Shown piece by piece: positions 42,853-52,511 of a stretch of DNA of 64,000 bases. The stretch covers positions 1-64,000 of the forward strand of contig PCTW01000054.1 in assembly GCA_002786715.1 (NCBI GenBank), given 5' to 3'. The notes beneath the pieces are model-generated. The model worked only from the letters and a program-made list of their open reading frames with translations, did no database searches and had not been told where the DNA came from. Source of the DNA: Bdellovibrio sp. CG22_combo_CG10-13_8_21_14_all_39_27 (GTDB lineage: Bacteria; Bdellovibrionota; Bacteriovoracia; Bacteriovoracales; Bacteriovoracaceae). Made by a program: the position numbers and the translations under genes. Each line of letters starts with the position of its first letter. The stretch's first letter is position 1.

Positions 42853-45617
42853 TGGCAGAAGCAATTTCCTTAGCGCTTAAGCGGTATAAGGAATTTGATC
42901 CACGGTACGTCGTTCTCATTCTGTTAGTGTCTTATAATGTTTTAGGCATAACAGTTTTAGGGTTTAATCGAAGTTGGGATCAAATTATTGTTACAGCTTT
43001 ATCAGCAGTTTTACTTCAAAGCTTCTATGATATAACTTTCAAGGGTCGCGTAAATGCGGCCCTCTCTGCTTTTATTACCAGCATGGGGCTGTGTATTCTT
43101 TTAAACTATGGGCACAGTCTTTATTACCCTTTAGTTCCAGTTTTCTTTGCCATTTCTAGTAAATACTTCTTTACCTTAAGAGGTCGTCATACCTTTAATC
43201 CTGCTCTGATGGGAGTGGTGTTATCTCTTCTTATCACCCAAGATTTTATTTCACCTGCTCCGGCCTATCAGTGGAACGGAATAGGAGCTTTCGGAATCTT
43301 TATTGCTATGCCAGCGATACTTTTTTTCATGCCCAAAATTAATCGCACACCCTTGGTTCTAAGCTTTTTGGGTGTTTTTACTCTTCAAATTATTTTACGC
43401 TCAATCCTTATTAAACATTATTTACCTTTTAATACTCTTTTCTTTGGAACTTTGACTTCGCCACCCTTTTTCCTTTTTACCTTTTTTATGATTACCGATC
43501 CGGCAACTTCTCCGAATGGAAAAAAAGACCAGATTATTGCTGGAAGTGTAATCGCCTTGTTGGATCTCATGTTCCATCTGGTGCAAAGCTATCATACTTT
43601 TTTCTACGCTGGCGTTAGCTTTGGGATGTGGCGTTTCCTAAGAGGGCATTGGTTAGAGTCAAAAAAATCTGATTCTTTGGGGCAGTATCTTGAGAATTCA
43701 TTCATTGAGACTGGATATTATAGAAAAATGCTGCTGATTTTAGGAATTGGTTTTGGTGGATATTTTGTTCACCATTTCATTCTCGAAGATCATTGGGGCA
43801 AAGTTGAAACTCACTTTCAATTTGAACAATTGAATCCTTCTCAAACTGGTCTTCATTTTGAAAAAGGGGAAATTCTCGATTCAGTAGACCCAAGAGTTCA
43901 GCACATGGGGAAATGGATTTTAGCGATTACCGATGGAATTGCAGTGGGCGATATTAACCAAGACGGACTCCAAGATATATTAATGACCAATGGTCATAAA
44001 AGTGCCAAAGATAGAGCGGCTTTATTTCTCAATAAAGGTGACTTTAAATTTGAACGATATCCATTACCTGAAGTTTCAGAACGAGTATCCGATTTTCACA
44101 AATATGGTGTTGCTTCCAATGCTATGTTTGTCGACTATGACAACGATGGGGATCTCGATCTTTACATGACTTATGCTTTTGGTAAGGAAGGTTCTTCTCG
44201 CTTGTTTAAAAATGGCCTTTCAGAGACCGGTAAAATCGATTTTAAAGATGTTACCGATGAGTTGGGACTCAATATTTTCACCAATGCCGCCGCCGCCAAT
44301 TGGCTCGATTTAAATAGAGACGGCAAGCTTGACTTGATCATCGGAAATACAATTTCTACCTATTTACCTGATTATAAAGTACCTACAAAATTAGATTTCT
44401 TTTCACTCCCCAAAGCCGAATATGAAGGCGACGTTAGAATGTTTAATTTTATGCACGATTCTTGGCATATGGCGAACAACGGAGCGGTCAATCCTTTATT
44501 TGTTCAGCAGGATAGCGGTTTTAAAAAATTAGATGAAGTTGCCTTAAATATGTCTGAAACTCGTTGGACTATGGCGATTGGAACAGCGGACTTTAATCAA
44601 GATGGTTGGACAGATCTTTATATGGCCAATGATTTTGGACCTGATGATTTGTATTTAAGTAAAAAGGGTGAAAGCTTTGAGAATATCAAAGGGGATATGT
44701 TTGGAACAATCGGAAGAGATACCTATAAAGGGATGAATGCAACGATCATTGATTTTGATCAAAATGGATGGATGGATATGTATGTCAGCAATGTCCATCA
44801 TGCACTCCAGGCCGAGGGGTCTTTACTTTGGAGCTTTAGGCCCAATCCTGAAGACAGTTTTCACCCCATTATCGAGGAGAAGGCAACTTACACTGGCGCC
44901 ATTAATGAAGATCGTTTTGGATGGGGGGCCGGTGCTGGTGATTTCAATAATGATGGATTGATAGATTTAGCTCAGGCCAATGGTATGGTTGATGATGCCT
45001 TTGATAAAAAATTCGATAAGTGTCCAGACTATTGGTACATCAATGAAAAAATTGCGAGGTCTCCTCCTCAGATACATCGTTACATCAATAATTGGGGTGA
45101 CATTCGAGGAACCTGTATTCATGGTCATGAAAAAAATAAGCTTTATATGAATCGAGGCACTGATCACCATCCTCAATTTGTCGATGTCGCTGATACTATT
45201 GGCATGGATCAAAAAGGGAATTGGCGAGGAATGGCCGTCGCAGACTTTGATAATGATGGAAGATTAGATCTCATCGCGACAAGTTTGTATCGCGATCCTT
45301 TAGTTTTTCATAATAAGAAAACTGATTTTGAAGGGAACTGGATTGGTTTAGATATTGTATCAACAAAGAGTGAGTGCAATAGGGAAGCTGTTGGTTCTCG
45401 TGTCATTGTCCAGTTTTGGGATTCGACCGGAGTGCTCAAGCGATTAGTTCAAGAGAAAGTGGTGGTTAATGGTTTTTCTGCTCAGTCTGATCGAAGACTC
45501 CATTTTGGACTCGGTCCCAATGTCAAACTAGATAGAATCATCGTTAATTGGTGTGGCAAAGAGTTAAAAGAATACTCAGCTTTCTCAATTAACAAATATC
45601 ATCAAATTGCATACTAA
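42852..45617 (+). CDS. RnfD/NqrB-like membrane domain fused to FG-GAP repeats and ASPIC/UnbV
   Basis: Residues 1-300 are a polytopic domain resembling RnfD/NqrB: HTFNPALMGVV matches the FNPA motif and FMITDPATSPNGKK the TDPxTSP motif next to which NqrB/RnfD carry a flavin-bearing threonine. Residues about 355-800 hold seven FG-GAP/VCBS repeats with DxDxDG calcium loops (DGIAVGDINQDGLQDI, VDYDNDGDLDLYM, NWLDLNRDGKLDLI, ADFNQDGWTDLYM, IDFDQNGWMDMYV, GDFNNDGLIDLAQ, ADFDNDGRLDLIA). The C-terminus (about 820-920) is ASPIC/UnbV (AVGSRVIVQF, RLHFGLG). FG-GAP/ASPIC proteins are usually secreted; here the domain is anchored by an inner-membrane redox-like module, so it should project into the periplasm. 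The start overlaps the previous stop. Confidence 0.8.
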   Translation: MAEAISLALKRYKEFDPRYVVLILLVSYNVLGITVLGFNRSWDQIIVTALSAVLLQSFYDITFKGRVNAALSAFITSMGLCILLNYGHSLYYPLVPVFFAISSKYFFTLRGRHTFNPALMGVVLSLLITQDFISPAPAYQWNGIGAFGIFIAMPAILFFMPKINRTPLVLSFLGVFTLQIILRSILIKHYLPFNTLFFGTLTSPPFFLFTFFMITDPATSPNGKKDQIIAGSVIALLDLMFHLVQSYHTFFYAGVSFGMWRFLRGHWLESKKSDSLGQYLENSFIETGYYRKMLLILGIGFGGYFVHHFILEDHWGKVETHFQFEQLNPSQTGLHFEKGEILDSVDPRVQHMGKWILAITDGIAVGDINQDGLQDILMTNGHKSAKDRAALFLNKGDFKFERYPLPEVSERVSDFHKYGVASNAMFVDYDNDGDLDLYMTYAFGKEGSSRLFKNGLSETGKIDFKDVTDELGLNIFTNAAAANWLDLNRDGKLDLIIGNTISTYLPDYKVPTKLDFFSLPKAEYEGDVRMFNFMHDSWHMANNGAVNPLFVQQDSGFKKLDEVALNMSETRWTMAIGTADFNQDGWTDLYMANDFGPDDLYLSKKGESFENIKGDMFGTIGRDTYKGMNATIIDFDQNGWMDMYVSNVHHALQAEGSLLWSFRPNPEDSFHPIIEEKATYTGAINEDRFGWGAGAGDFNNDGLIDLAQANGMVDDAFDKKFDKCPDYWYINEKIARSPPQIHRYINNWGDIRGTCIHGHEKNKLYMNRGTDHHPQFVDVADTIGMDQKGNWRGMAVADFDNDGRLDLIATSLYRDPLVFHNKKTDFEGNWIGLDIVSTKSECNREAVGSRVIVQFWDSTGVLKRLVQEKVVVNGFSAQSDRRLHFGLGPNVKLDRIIVNWCGKELKEYSAFSINKYHQIAY

Positions 45618-45618
45618 T

Positions 45619-45636
45619 TTAAACAAAGTTGTTTAA
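45619..45636. terminator. possible bidirectional terminator
   Basis: TTAAACAA (45619-45626) and TTGTTTAA (45629-45636) form an eight-base-pair stem around AG, exactly between two convergent genes. Thymine-rich sequence follows on both strands. GC content of the stem is low, so termination would be weak. Confidence 0.35.
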
Positions 45637-45637
45637 C

Positions 45638-47536
45638 TTAAATTTTATTTCTCTCTGAGAAAAAGTTAAGTGGTTGTTTGACGTCGACCACGCCTCCACC
45701 TTTTGGTTTTGGAAATTCAATTAAGCGCAAGACATTGGCCATACAACCGCTACCTGTTGCTGAGAATTGAGCACTTTTTGATTTAATGGCGACCTTGGTT
45801 ACTCCACCATTAGATTCAATTCTAAAGTTCAAATCTACAACACCTTTGAGTTCCTCGTTACGAGTGAGCTCTTGCTGATAACAATGTCTAAATTGCGGTA
45901 AATATTCTCTTAGAATCTTACGTAGAAGTTCTGGATCCATTGAACCTAAAACAACAGTCTTTGGATCAGTGTAAGTTGTATCAATTCCTTGTTTACTGGC
46001 CAAACCTTTTGTCCCTGAAGAACTATCAAAGTTTCCTGTGGCATCTGAACCCATGGTTCCAACATTGCTTGAAACATTGGCCTTAAGAGCACTATCGGAT
46101 TGTGCTTTTACAGCTCCAATCCCATTAGTCGAAGCAATTGATCTTGAATTCTTAACTTGAGTCGGAGCTAAGCTTTTTGAACTTGAAGAGAGAGAGGCTA
46201 AAGTTTTCTTAAGATCAAGCTTATAGCCTTTAATCGTCGGTGCAGATTCAACAGGCTTCGTTTGAGCAGGCGCTGGAGCAGGAGCTGGTTGCTCGGCCAT
46301 CTTCTTATCAACTTTTTTCTGGTCAGGTGATTTTTTTGCCATTTTTACATCAGGCTTTTTCTGATCTTCTGCTTTTACGCCAGTGTCCTTGTCCTGACTA
46401 TCTGCAACTGAACTCGATTTTACTTCAGAAGGTTGCTTTGCCTGAATCGCTCTTCGATAGATTACAGCAATTTTCTTTTCTGGTTCTTGTACACTTGTGT
46501 CAATCAAAAGGAGAAGGAGGAAAATCGCCATTAAACCTGAGAAAAACTTCGCTGATTGCTTTTGAAATTCACGGTCGCGACCAAAGAACGGAGCTGGACG
46601 CAAATGAGGAGGTCCTTCTACTTGCTCAACGACAACTTGTACTGTTTTATAGTTGAAGACCAAACGATCTTCATGAGAAATTGAAATAGAAGCTTTGCCA
46701 TTAAAAGGATCTACTTGTCTTGAAGTCGCATTAATACATTCCATTCCTGGAATTGAGAACACCTCAACATCTGTCCCCATTACTTTAACGAAAGGTAAAT
46801 CTTCATCGCTCTCAAGACTTGGAAGATTGACAACATTTTCTTTATGAGAAAAAGGAGATATGAGATAAGTTTTATTTTTGATAGGTAAAAAATCAATTGA
46901 GATAACTGAGCCCATAGATAACGCTGTTACTTGAACAGCATTTATATTATTGGCCTTGGTAATAGGAATAATATCCTTTTTCTCATCATCAAAATCAACA
47001 AATTGTTGTTGCGCGAGATCAGCAGTGAATGCAGGTACTTCTAAAGTGGGCTCAAAAGATTCTTCGGCAAACATGATATCGCAATATTCACCATCAATAA
47101 CAACTAGCCCTGGGACTGGAGGAAGCTCTGATGGAAGATCATCAATTTTTGATTTTTGAAGAACGACTACTTTGGCATCTGTATCTTCGATTTCAACTTC
47201 GCCTTTTTCGAGCTCAACAAAACTTTCTTCGATTGAAAATTCAATTGGTCCAAATCGTAGACAATCTCCATGTGAAAAATATGTTTGTTTAACGCGCTCA
47301 CCATTTATTGAAATACCATTGTCAGAATCAAGATCGATAATTTTTCCACCATTTTCATCAACAGTTATAAAGGCGTGGTAATGTGAAATATGATCATCGG
47401 CTACACAAATATCTGCTCCCTCGAAACGACCGAGCAACATCTTCTTTTTTGTGAGCTCAAAAGAATATTGGATCTCGCCATTTTTATAGCTTACCAACTT
47501 AAATCTTTTTGCTTCTTTAGGTCTTAAGTTTAGCAC
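45638..47536 (-). CDS. gltG: GltG-like FHA and TonB-tail protein of the Agl-Glt machine
   Basis: FHA domain at about 25-105: LLGRFEGADICVADDHISHYHAFI carries the GR...SH core that binds phosphothreonine. One TM at about 330-346 (FSGLMAIFLLLLLID). A Lys/Pro/Ala-rich linker (about 360-430) could cross the periplasm. The C-terminus (about 540-628) is the AgmX/PglI TonB-like tail: LPQFRHCYQQEL, LNFRIESNGGV and GCMANVLRLIEFPKPKGG with its paired cysteines. In Myxococcus GltG links the inner-membrane AglRQS motor to the outer parts; the same is expected here. Last gene of the cluster. Confidence 0.88.
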   Translation of the reverse strand: MLNLRPKEAKRFKLVSYKNGEIQYSFELTKKKMLLGRFEGADICVADDHISHYHAFITVDENGGKIIDLDSDNGISINGERVKQTYFSHGDCLRFGPIEFSIEESFVELEKGEVEIEDTDAKVVVLQKSKIDDLPSELPPVPGLVVIDGEYCDIMFAEESFEPTLEVPAFTADLAQQQFVDFDDEKKDIIPITKANNINAVQVTALSMGSVISIDFLPIKNKTYLISPFSHKENVVNLPSLESDEDLPFVKVMGTDVEVFSIPGMECINATSRQVDPFNGKASISISHEDRLVFNYKTVQVVVEQVEGPPHLRPAPFFGRDREFQKQSAKFFSGLMAIFLLLLLIDTSVQEPEKKIAVIYRRAIQAKQPSEVKSSSVADSQDKDTGVKAEDQKKPDVKMAKKSPDQKKVDKKMAEQPAPAPAPAQTKPVESAPTIKGYKLDLKKTLASLSSSSKSLAPTQVKNSRSIASTNGIGAVKAQSDSALKANVSSNVGTMGSDATGNFDSSSGTKGLASKQGIDTTYTDPKTVVLGSMDPELLRKILREYLPQFRHCYQQELTRNEELKGVVDLNFRIESNGGVTKVAIKSKSAQFSATGSGCMANVLRLIEFPKPKGGGVVDVKQPLNFFSERNKI

Positions 47537-47546
47537 TGCTTAATCC

Positions 47547-48431
47547 TCATTTCTTGGGCTTCGATTTTTCTTCCGAAGCGACCTTTCTTAATTCTATTTG
47601 TCTAAGCTTTTCTTTTTTTAACTCTTCAGCTTTCTTGGCCGCTTTTCTGAGCTCAAGATTTAGTTCTTTTACCTCTCTCGAGTCGAAAAATGCCACTTGA
47701 TGAAGGACATCAACTGCATCTTGTGGGTTATCGAGAAGGTAAAGGCAAAAGGCTTTGTAGGTTTTAACTTCTTCTCTTTCTGGAAGTTTTGTTAAAATTC
47801 CCAGTGCTTTATCGATTTCGTCATCATAAATGTGCTTGAGTGCTCGAGTAAAGAGTAGGTCAGGATCACTAGGAGATCTTCTCGATAAGTATGAATAATC
47901 TTTTTCAAAGACATCAAACCATTCTTCTTGAAGTGCTAAGTGAAGACGATTATATCTGGCAGATTGATTTCCGAGTTGAATGGCTTCGCCAAAAAGATCA
48001 AATGCTTTTTGTATATGACCCAACTTCATAAAGATGAGGGCCATGTTGTTCTTCATGGTTCCTAAAGTAGCTTGGTCTTTATTTGAAACTAGCGATAATC
48101 CTGTTTCCAAGTAGAATTGGGCTTTTGCGAATTCAGCCTTGCGAATATAGCATACGGACATTGAGTTCCAGTAGCTCGGATCTTTTCTTCTGGTATTAAG
48201 CTGCGATCTTAAGATCTCTAGTCCCTTATCAATTTTGCCCTGATAACACTTTACCACTCCTGAGTATTCAGATTGAGAAGAAAGCTGCTCGAGCGCATTG
48301 GAAGATAATCTTTGAAAGGATTCTACTGCTAGCAAGTCTTTATCTGAGTTGAGCACACGAGCTGAATCTCGGCTTCCTGTTGCACAGGAGTAAATAAATA
48401 AAAGTGGTAGAATTGTTAAGAGCTTCTTCAT
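47547..48431 (-). CDS. gltE: GltE-like TPR lipoprotein
   Basis: Lipobox IYSC after a short signal, then about eight helical pairs with TPR spacing (CYIRKAEFAKAQFYLETGL, NNMALIFMKLGHIQKAFDLFGEAI, LFTRALKHIYDDEIDKALGIL). Ends in a basic Lys/Glu coiled stretch (KAAKKAEELKKEKLRQIEL). Fits GltE/AglT-type TPR lipoproteins that scaffold the periplasmic side of the Glt complex. The start overlaps the GltD-like stop by one base (TAATG). Assignment rests on operon position and TPR plus lipobox; individual identity with GltE is likely, not certain. Confidence 0.72.
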   Translation of the reverse strand: MKKLLTILPLLFIYSCATGSRDSARVLNSDKDLLAVESFQRLSSNALEQLSSQSEYSGVVKCYQGKIDKGLEILRSQLNTRRKDPSYWNSMSVCYIRKAEFAKAQFYLETGLSLVSNKDQATLGTMKNNMALIFMKLGHIQKAFDLFGEAIQLGNQSARYNRLHLALQEEWFDVFEKDYSYLSRRSPSDPDLLFTRALKHIYDDEIDKALGILTKLPEREEVKTYKAFCLYLLDNPQDAVDVLHQVAFFDSREVKELNLELRKAAKKAEELKKEKLRQIELRKVASEEKSKPKK

Positions 48432-51400
48432 TATGGATTACCTCCCATATCGGAAGTTGTCACCATAAGGTTAGCTGGATGACGAATCTGAAAGTTTCGA
48501 ACTTTCTCACCGGAAGGGGTGAAGAACTTATGGAATTCAGACAGTAGTGGAGCTTTCATCACTTTTTGAGCATTTCTAAAGTGCTTATTTTTCTCTTTTA
48601 TAAGACCGTCTGCTAGACCAGCAAGCTGCTCTTTAAATCCAGTCACATATTCATCAGGCATGCCAATGGGAGTAAATTCTTTAATTGAAGTAATGGCTGC
48701 TTCATAAGAATCAATAATATTAATGTAAGTGGCAGGCATGTAATAAGGGTGGCCGGTTTTAATCAATTGCTTTGATTCTTTAATAAGAAGGGTGAGTCTT
48801 TCAATTTTGGCTTGGAGTTCTTGAGTGAAAAGCTCTTCATTAAAAGGCTTACTTGAAGTGAATCTAGCAAAAGATTGAGGATTCCAACTTTTTTGATATG
48901 AATGGTAATCATCTGCCCACACCAGTTCATTATTAATGTCCTGACTTGAAAGAGAAGACTTCGATCTTTCTCTCATCATTTTCCAAGTCATTTTTTCTAA
49001 GTTCGAAAGGTTGTGCTCTTTTGCATCCCAATAGTAAGAAACAAGAGCGGTATTGAAAAGATCCTTAAATTCCTCTTTTGACTGAAACTTATTATAGAAA
49101 GAAAAGAGTCCCTTATAATTTCTGTTTTGAGCAAAGTGAGAGGCAAGTCCCAATTCCGTTTGCGAGATTTTACTTGCGCTAATTCCACATTTGCCTGATT
49201 TTGACATGAATTTTTGGTCAAATGACTCTTCTTTCGAAAGAACATTCGCTTTAACAATGATTTCGTAAAGTTCATTTTTGTTCTTAAACTTTTCAGAGCA
49301 AAACTTATTGAAGTAATATTGTCCATTGTCCACTGCAGTGTCGAGATCTTGGAGTAAAACAAGTTCTTGAACAAAAGCGAAAATCTTTGGAGATAGTTTT
49401 AATGCCTCTTTCTTTTCAAAGTGTTTAAATGATGCCTTAAACCACTCTGAACTAGTTTTCACATCTTGTAACTGAAGTGCGAGTAGGGCCGCATTAAAAG
49501 CAGCATTGGCCTTAATTTTGGAAGGATATCGCTTATCTTCATATAAGGACAAATAACCTTTAATAGCTTCAGACTTGTTTCCTTCTTTCTCCATTTTTTG
49601 AAAATTTTCAAAGAGAATTCCACCAAGAATGACTGTGGCTTTCTCAATCGTCGGTTTATCAAAGCTGAGATAGCCTGTATTCATTTTGTTGATCCAAATC
49701 GCTAGCGAGTTTGAATCCTTTTGCTTAACATAATGATCAATTACTTTAGAGAGCATTGCTCTTTGTGATTCGCCATCTTCTTTAAAAGTAACTCTATAAC
49801 GTTCAATGACATCCAAAGTTTCAGAAATTTCTTTTTTCTCAAATCTCAGGTTATAAAGTTTTTGAAAAATGAGACGGCTTCTCTCTTCTTTTGGCCATAG
49901 ATTGAGATGGTTTTCGTAAGCATAGAGAGTATTTTCTCTAGCTTCAGTGGGCTTAAATTTTGCATTTTCTAAGATAACTAATAAAGCATCCATAGTTTTT
50001 CTTTGAAGCTTATCCATCTTCTCAAGTTCTTCGGCAGTTAAAGTATCTTTGGAAACGAATTTAGGATTCTTCGCGTGCTCTTTTTTACTTGCAATATACT
50101 TTTCATGCTTGGATTTTGAAAACTCAAGCGCTCCTTTGTAGGCATCAAAAGCTTTAACCAGTTCGGCTACTGAAAACAATGTCTCACCTTGAAAATAACG
50201 ATAGCTATCAGATTCTCTTTCATCGAGAGCTTGGAGATAATCAAAATAGTCTATAATGTCATTAAGTTTGCTAGGCTCATAATCAACAGATGTGAATCTT
50301 TTGTTCTTTGAAAGATCCAACTGGAGAACGCCAGTTAAAGATTTGATTTTCTCAACGGCCTCAAGTCTTGGTTCTTCTTCAAGAGGTTGCTTTTTATGAA
50401 GATTTGTAAGAGAAGCGACTGTTTCCTTGTACATGTCAAAACGTTTAAAATTTCGATAAAATTCCAATTCAGAAAGATGAATAGTCACTTGTTCTTTTCG
50501 ATTTTCTTTTGAAATGGCATTGCTTAGAGCACTTTTCATAATGTGCTTCACTTGCTCAAAGCTTCCATTGTCAGCACATTTACGCGCCATTCGAATCAAG
50601 TATTGACCTGGCTCAGGAGTCGCATCTAAATAGAATGAGACGCCTTCTTCAACTCTTTGAGCATAAACATGGAAGACCCCAATGGCTTCCAACACTTGAT
50701 CGCCAACGTTGATATAGGGAGCATTCTTTCCAACATTGAAAGCTTCCTTCATATAGTCGATAGCTTGATTGTAATTATTTAATTTAAAATGGCACCAAGC
50801 CGCATTCAATAAATGCTTGCTGTACCAATCATCTTTTTTGTTTACCAAAACATCATTGTAGTACTTGATGGCCTGAGGATATTTTTTCCCGTTGTAGTAG
50901 TATTCAGCAAGTGATGACTTAATGAGATGAATAAGAGGACTATCTGGACGTGCGAGTTTTAAAGATCGGTGAAGAAAGGGTTCAGTTAACTTATCATCAC
51001 CATAGTCTCTTGAATTCAGTGCAAGAGTATAATAGATCGCTGCATTGTCTCGATACTCTGGATAATTTTTAATCATGGCCATTCCATCTTTCATCACTTT
51101 GATGGCCAAATGCTTTGATTCTTCAAAAAATTTATCTTTGCCGTATTTTTTTCTCTCTTCAAAAGATGAGCTTAAAAAACGAGCATTTTCTCTTTCTTTT
51201 AAAAGCTTTATTCTTTCACTTTCCAACTCGAGTATTCGATACTTGAGACGAGGGGAGAGTCTTCCAAGAGAGACAATGGTTTTTCTCTCTTCTTCAATGA
51301 GATGCATGAGCTGATACCATTTAGGTGGCATCTTTGTATCCTTTGCGAGCGAATCAACATACTTCGTTGTTGATTTTTTAGACGCAGGACTACGCTTCGC

Positions 51401-51463
51401 TTTCTTTGAAGCTGCGTTTGCTGAAGCGAGGAGCGATAATGTGAGGATCAGAATGATCTTCAT
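48431..51463 (-). CDS. gltD: large periplasmic TPR protein, GltD/AgmU-like
   Basis: A 1010-residue secreted protein: signal peptide ends at ANAAS, followed by a strongly basic stretch (KKAKRSPASKKSTTK), then many TPR-like helical repeats (for example SSLAEYYYNGKKYPQAIKYYND, NAAWCHFKLNNYNQAIDYMKEAF, FSVAELVKAFDAYKGALEF). The C-terminus lacks a membrane anchor and ends VTTSDMGGNP. Matches GltD/AgmU in size class and position (between the motor genes and the TPR lipoprotein). Expected to bridge motor and outer-membrane parts in the periplasm. Confidence 0.72.
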   Translation of the reverse strand: MKIILILTLSLLASANAASKKAKRSPASKKSTTKYVDSLAKDTKMPPKWYQLMHLIEEERKTIVSLGRLSPRLKYRILELESERIKLLKERENARFLSSSFEERKKYGKDKFFEESKHLAIKVMKDGMAMIKNYPEYRDNAAIYYTLALNSRDYGDDKLTEPFLHRSLKLARPDSPLIHLIKSSLAEYYYNGKKYPQAIKYYNDVLVNKKDDWYSKHLLNAAWCHFKLNNYNQAIDYMKEAFNVGKNAPYINVGDQVLEAIGVFHVYAQRVEEGVSFYLDATPEPGQYLIRMARKCADNGSFEQVKHIMKSALSNAISKENRKEQVTIHLSELEFYRNFKRFDMYKETVASLTNLHKKQPLEEEPRLEAVEKIKSLTGVLQLDLSKNKRFTSVDYEPSKLNDIIDYFDYLQALDERESDSYRYFQGETLFSVAELVKAFDAYKGALEFSKSKHEKYIASKKEHAKNPKFVSKDTLTAEELEKMDKLQRKTMDALLVILENAKFKPTEARENTLYAYENHLNLWPKEERSRLIFQKLYNLRFEKKEISETLDVIERYRVTFKEDGESQRAMLSKVIDHYVKQKDSNSLAIWINKMNTGYLSFDKPTIEKATVILGGILFENFQKMEKEGNKSEAIKGYLSLYEDKRYPSKIKANAAFNAALLALQLQDVKTSSEWFKASFKHFEKKEALKLSPKIFAFVQELVLLQDLDTAVDNGQYYFNKFCSEKFKNKNELYEIIVKANVLSKEESFDQKFMSKSGKCGISASKISQTELGLASHFAQNRNYKGLFSFYNKFQSKEEFKDLFNTALVSYYWDAKEHNLSNLEKMTWKMMRERSKSSLSSQDINNELVWADDYHSYQKSWNPQSFARFTSSKPFNEELFTQELQAKIERLTLLIKESKQLIKTGHPYYMPATYINIIDSYEAAITSIKEFTPIGMPDEYVTGFKEQLAGLADGLIKEKNKHFRNAQKVMKAPLLSEFHKFFTPSGEKVRNFQIRHPANLMVTTSDMGGNP

Positions 51464-51465
51464 AT

Positions 51466-51969
51466 TTAAAAGTTTCCTTGGACAATGAATTTAAATTCTG
51501 GATAACCTGCTAATGCTGATGTGTGCATAACTTTTTTCATGACTTCATAAGGGATAGACTGGTCTAAAACTAAGTTAATCGTTTTCTTTTCTTCTGGCGC
51601 TTTTCCGTTTGCACTGGCGACAGTTCTCGATTGCTCTAACTCCTTTTTTTCCTTTTCTTTCTCTTTTAATAATTCATCATAAAGGATTTCTATTTTGTCT
51701 CCACTCGCTGATGCTTTGCCAATCTTATGATTGTTAATCCAAAGATCGTAATCCTTGCCTACTTGGACGATCACGGAAGCGTGGCCATAAGCTTCAGATT
51801 TTGATTTTGGGAGTTCAATTTTTTCAGCTACATCAAGAGTAAGATCGGAAGCGTTGTAACTTTGTAAAAGAAAAACGAGAAGAATTGTCAGAATATCGAG
51901 GAGGGAAGTAATGTCAACTTCCATTGGCTCTTTTTCTCTTTTCAATTTTTTAAATCTTTTCATTCTCAT
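51466..51969 (-). CDS. aglS: ExbD/TolR-like proton channel subunit, AglS-like
   Basis: One N-terminal TM (about 20-38) containing EVDITSLLDILTILLVFLL, with the membrane aspartate that carries protons in TolR/ExbD/MotB-like subunits. A periplasmic domain follows (about 50-167). A basic start (MRMKRFKKLKREKEP) faces the cytoplasm. A charged low-complexity insert KEKEKEKKELEQ lies in the middle. With the second ExbD-like gene and the TolQ homologue it forms the three-part motor of the Agl type. Which of the two ExbD genes is AglS and which AglQ is by order only. Confidence 0.8.
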   Translation of the reverse strand: MRMKRFKKLKREKEPMEVDITSLLDILTILLVFLLQSYNASDLTLDVAEKIELPKSKSEAYGHASVIVQVGKDYDLWINNHKIGKASASGDKIEILYDELLKEKEKEKKELEQSRTVASANGKAPEEKKTINLVLDQSIPYEVMKKVMHTSALAGYPEFKFIVQGNF

Positions 51970-51979
51970 AATCTATTTC

Positions 51980-52492
51980 CTACATTGTTTCGAAAATAAT
52001 CTGTTCAAAAAGCTTTCTCGTTTGTACCGTTGCGCCTTTGTCATTTTTTGTCACAATCGTAGGCTGATTCTTTTCTATTTCTCTACAGGCATCCATTACC
52101 CAAACAATTTTCTTGTAGTCTACATTGTTTTGAGGTTTGATGATGACTGATGTTTCATCAACATGATCTTTTTTAATTTCCATTAAAACTTTATTGATTT
52201 CCAGAATATTAGGTTCACCGTCTATAGCAGCGATTTTCCTAAATACGTTTCCATCGAGACCCGTTTTAACCACCACCTCTGTTTTGCTCACTTCAAGAGT
52301 TAAATTAAGAGGCTTTTTCTTGTCTTCTTCTTTTTCAGTAATTGTTTTAACAGCTGGTGCATCTGAGCCAATCTCATAGATTTGGAGGAACTGAGCTGAC
52401 ATCAGAAGAAAGAAAATAAAGATAAAAACCGCATCCATGATTGGAATGATGTTTGGTTTTACGATCTTATGTTTTTTACGTGGTATACGCAT
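51980..52492 (-). CDS. aglQ: ExbD/TolR-like proton channel subunit, AglQ-like
   Basis: Similar size to the downstream paralogue: basic N-terminus (MRIPRKKHKIVK), then PIMDAVFIFIFFLLMSAQF with the membrane aspartate in a single TM, then a periplasmic domain of about 120 residues ending in a globular fold (KDHVDETSVIIKPQNNVDYKKIVWVMDACREI). Aspartate in this position is needed for proton flow and torque in AglQ of Myxococcus. Twenty bases separate this start from the AglR stop, in one transcriptional unit. Confidence 0.8.
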   Translation of the reverse strand: MRIPRKKHKIVKPNIIPIMDAVFIFIFFLLMSAQFLQIYEIGSDAPAVKTITEKEEDKKKPLNLTLEVSKTEVVVKTGLDGNVFRKIAAIDGEPNILEINKVLMEIKKDHVDETSVIIKPQNNVDYKKIVWVMDACREIEKNQPTIVTKNDKGATVQTRKLFEQIIFETM

Positions 52493-52511
52493 CTTATTCC
52501 CCAGCTTTTAA

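Noticed and set aside
46240-46656. A 138-codon plus-strand frame opposite gltG
   Set aside because: It lies wholly inside the FHA/TonB gene on the other strand, opposite its linker, and is an ordinary antisense shadow.
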